5,915 nucleotides of DNA from CAZZBK01 sp964652155. Its GTDB lineage: Bacteria > Planctomycetota > Planctomycetia > Pirellulales > PNKZ01. Numbering within the stretch: position 1 is the stretch's first letter; the number at the start of each line of letters is the position of its first letter. Both the position numbers and the translations under genes were made by a program. Under the pieces are notes generated by a model. That model made no database searches and was not told where the DNA came from. It worked only from the letters and a program-made list of their open reading frames with translations. The DNA lies in assembly GCA_964652155.1 (NCBI GenBank), contig CAZZBK010000228.1, forward strand, positions 1 to 5,915, given 5' to 3'. Positions 5,479-5,915 of this stretch are shown in pieces.

Positions 5479-5915
5479 TCACGCACGCCGCGGGCGAGAT
5501 TCGCGCCGACGCTGCGGTACCCTTCGGTCGTACTGCGCGGCGAGTTCCACATCGTCTCCAGGCATAAACTCACCGTGTGTGGGTTGCCGTGCATGCTCAC
5601 CCAATTGGCGCTGATCTGCCGCCACAGCGGCGAGTATTTCGGGCCGGTCACGTGTGGCTTGTCGTTCATGGGGAAGAGGGGCTCGATGCGGCTGATCCGC
5701 CCATGGACCCGTTCGATGAAACGATCGCGGAGCGCGATCATCGGCTCGGTCAGTTGATCGTCTGGCGCGGTGAAGAAGAACGTCGGGTCGCCCGGCCCGG
5801 GGTTGTGTAGATCCAAGAACACGTCCATCCGTTCGTCCAAAATCAACCGCTCGATGTGTCGCAGCGCGGCGGCTGTCTCGTTCCAATGGGGTTGCTCGGA
5901 CCAGTCGCGATTATG
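5448..5915 (-). CDS. M14-type metallocarboxypeptidase, C-terminal part (N-terminus beyond the right edge)
   Basis: The frame is open from the right edge (5915) to a TGA at 5450-5448, giving 155 residues. Visible residues 2-5 are NRDW, which matches the Asn-Arg substrate-binding pair of M14 carboxypeptidases. FLDLHNPGPGDPTFF follows at about 33-47, with His37 (codon 5807-5805) as the likely third zinc ligand. LCLETMWNSP carries Glu120 as the likely catalytic base, 83 residues after that His, a normal distance for the family. The first zinc motif (HxxE) should lie beyond the window. These enzymes remove C-terminal amino acids or related groups from peptides using zinc. Substrate and location cannot be judged because the N-terminus is missing. 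The gene converges on the small antitoxin-like ORF and overlaps its last 31 bases. Confidence 0.8.
   Translation of the reverse strand, partial: HNRDWSEQPHWNETAAALRHIERLILDERMDVFLDLHNPGPGDPTFFFTAPDDQLTEPMIALRDRFIERVHGRISRIEPLFPMNDKPHVTGPKYSPLWRQISANWVSMHGNPHTVSLCLETMWNSPRSTTEGYRSVGANLARGVRDYLAERPPRP

Noticed and set aside
1..5915. CRISPR array, tRNA or rRNA genes
   Set aside because: No short regularly spaced repeats and no tRNA- or rRNA-like conserved stretches were seen on either strand.

Overview
The window most likely comes from a planctomycete (phylum Planctomycetota, Pirellulales-like). Four things point there. GC content is high. A very large Ser/Thr kinase opens with the N-terminal 'LTRYQA...GLVFGEY' module common in planctomycete kinases. 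Jelly-roll and helical modules typical of that phylum lie outside its membrane. It also carries fragments of an acetylxylan-esterase-like hydrolase type common there. The lineage is inferred from protein style only.

Layout, left to right. (1) Bases 3-95 are the last 30 codons of an alpha/beta hydrolase whose body lies left of the window. (2) Bases 96-256 show nothing recognisable. (3) Bases 257-505 are the 3' remnant of an IS1380-family transposase. (4) Bases 506-789 are non-coding, with a plausible ribosome binding site just before the kinase. (5) Bases 790-4854 encode the dominant gene, a single-pass membrane Ser/Thr kinase of 1354 residues. Its parts are a cytoplasmic kinase, one transmembrane helix, a Pro/Lys/Ala-rich stalk, two related jelly-roll-like domains, a long helical domain and a C-terminal C-type-lectin domain. 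(6) Bases 4936-5247 are a 5'-truncated second copy of the hydrolase 3' end. (7) Bases 5269-5478 are a small ORF resembling the C-terminal half of the unstable-antitoxin family (TIGR02574 / Unstab_antitox), with no toxin beside it. (8) Bases 5448-5915 on the minus strand are the C-terminal part of an M14-type metallocarboxypeptidase, which runs off the right edge and overlaps the antitoxin tail convergently.

Two things stand out. The first is the kinase itself, which reads as a one-protein sensor with a candidate glycan-binding lectin tip outside the membrane and an intact RD kinase inside. The second is the context. The kinase and the transposase remnant sit between two nearly identical hydrolase 3' ends (93 of 96 bases match), and both copies stop matching one base after the stop codon. 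This is the footprint of a fairly recent duplication or insertion. The truncated hydrolase, decayed IS and orphan antitoxin stub mark the locus as rearranged accessory DNA. No complete multi-gene system can be demonstrated here. A glycan-related link between the lectin kinase and the neighbouring esterase-like hydrolase is only a hypothesis.
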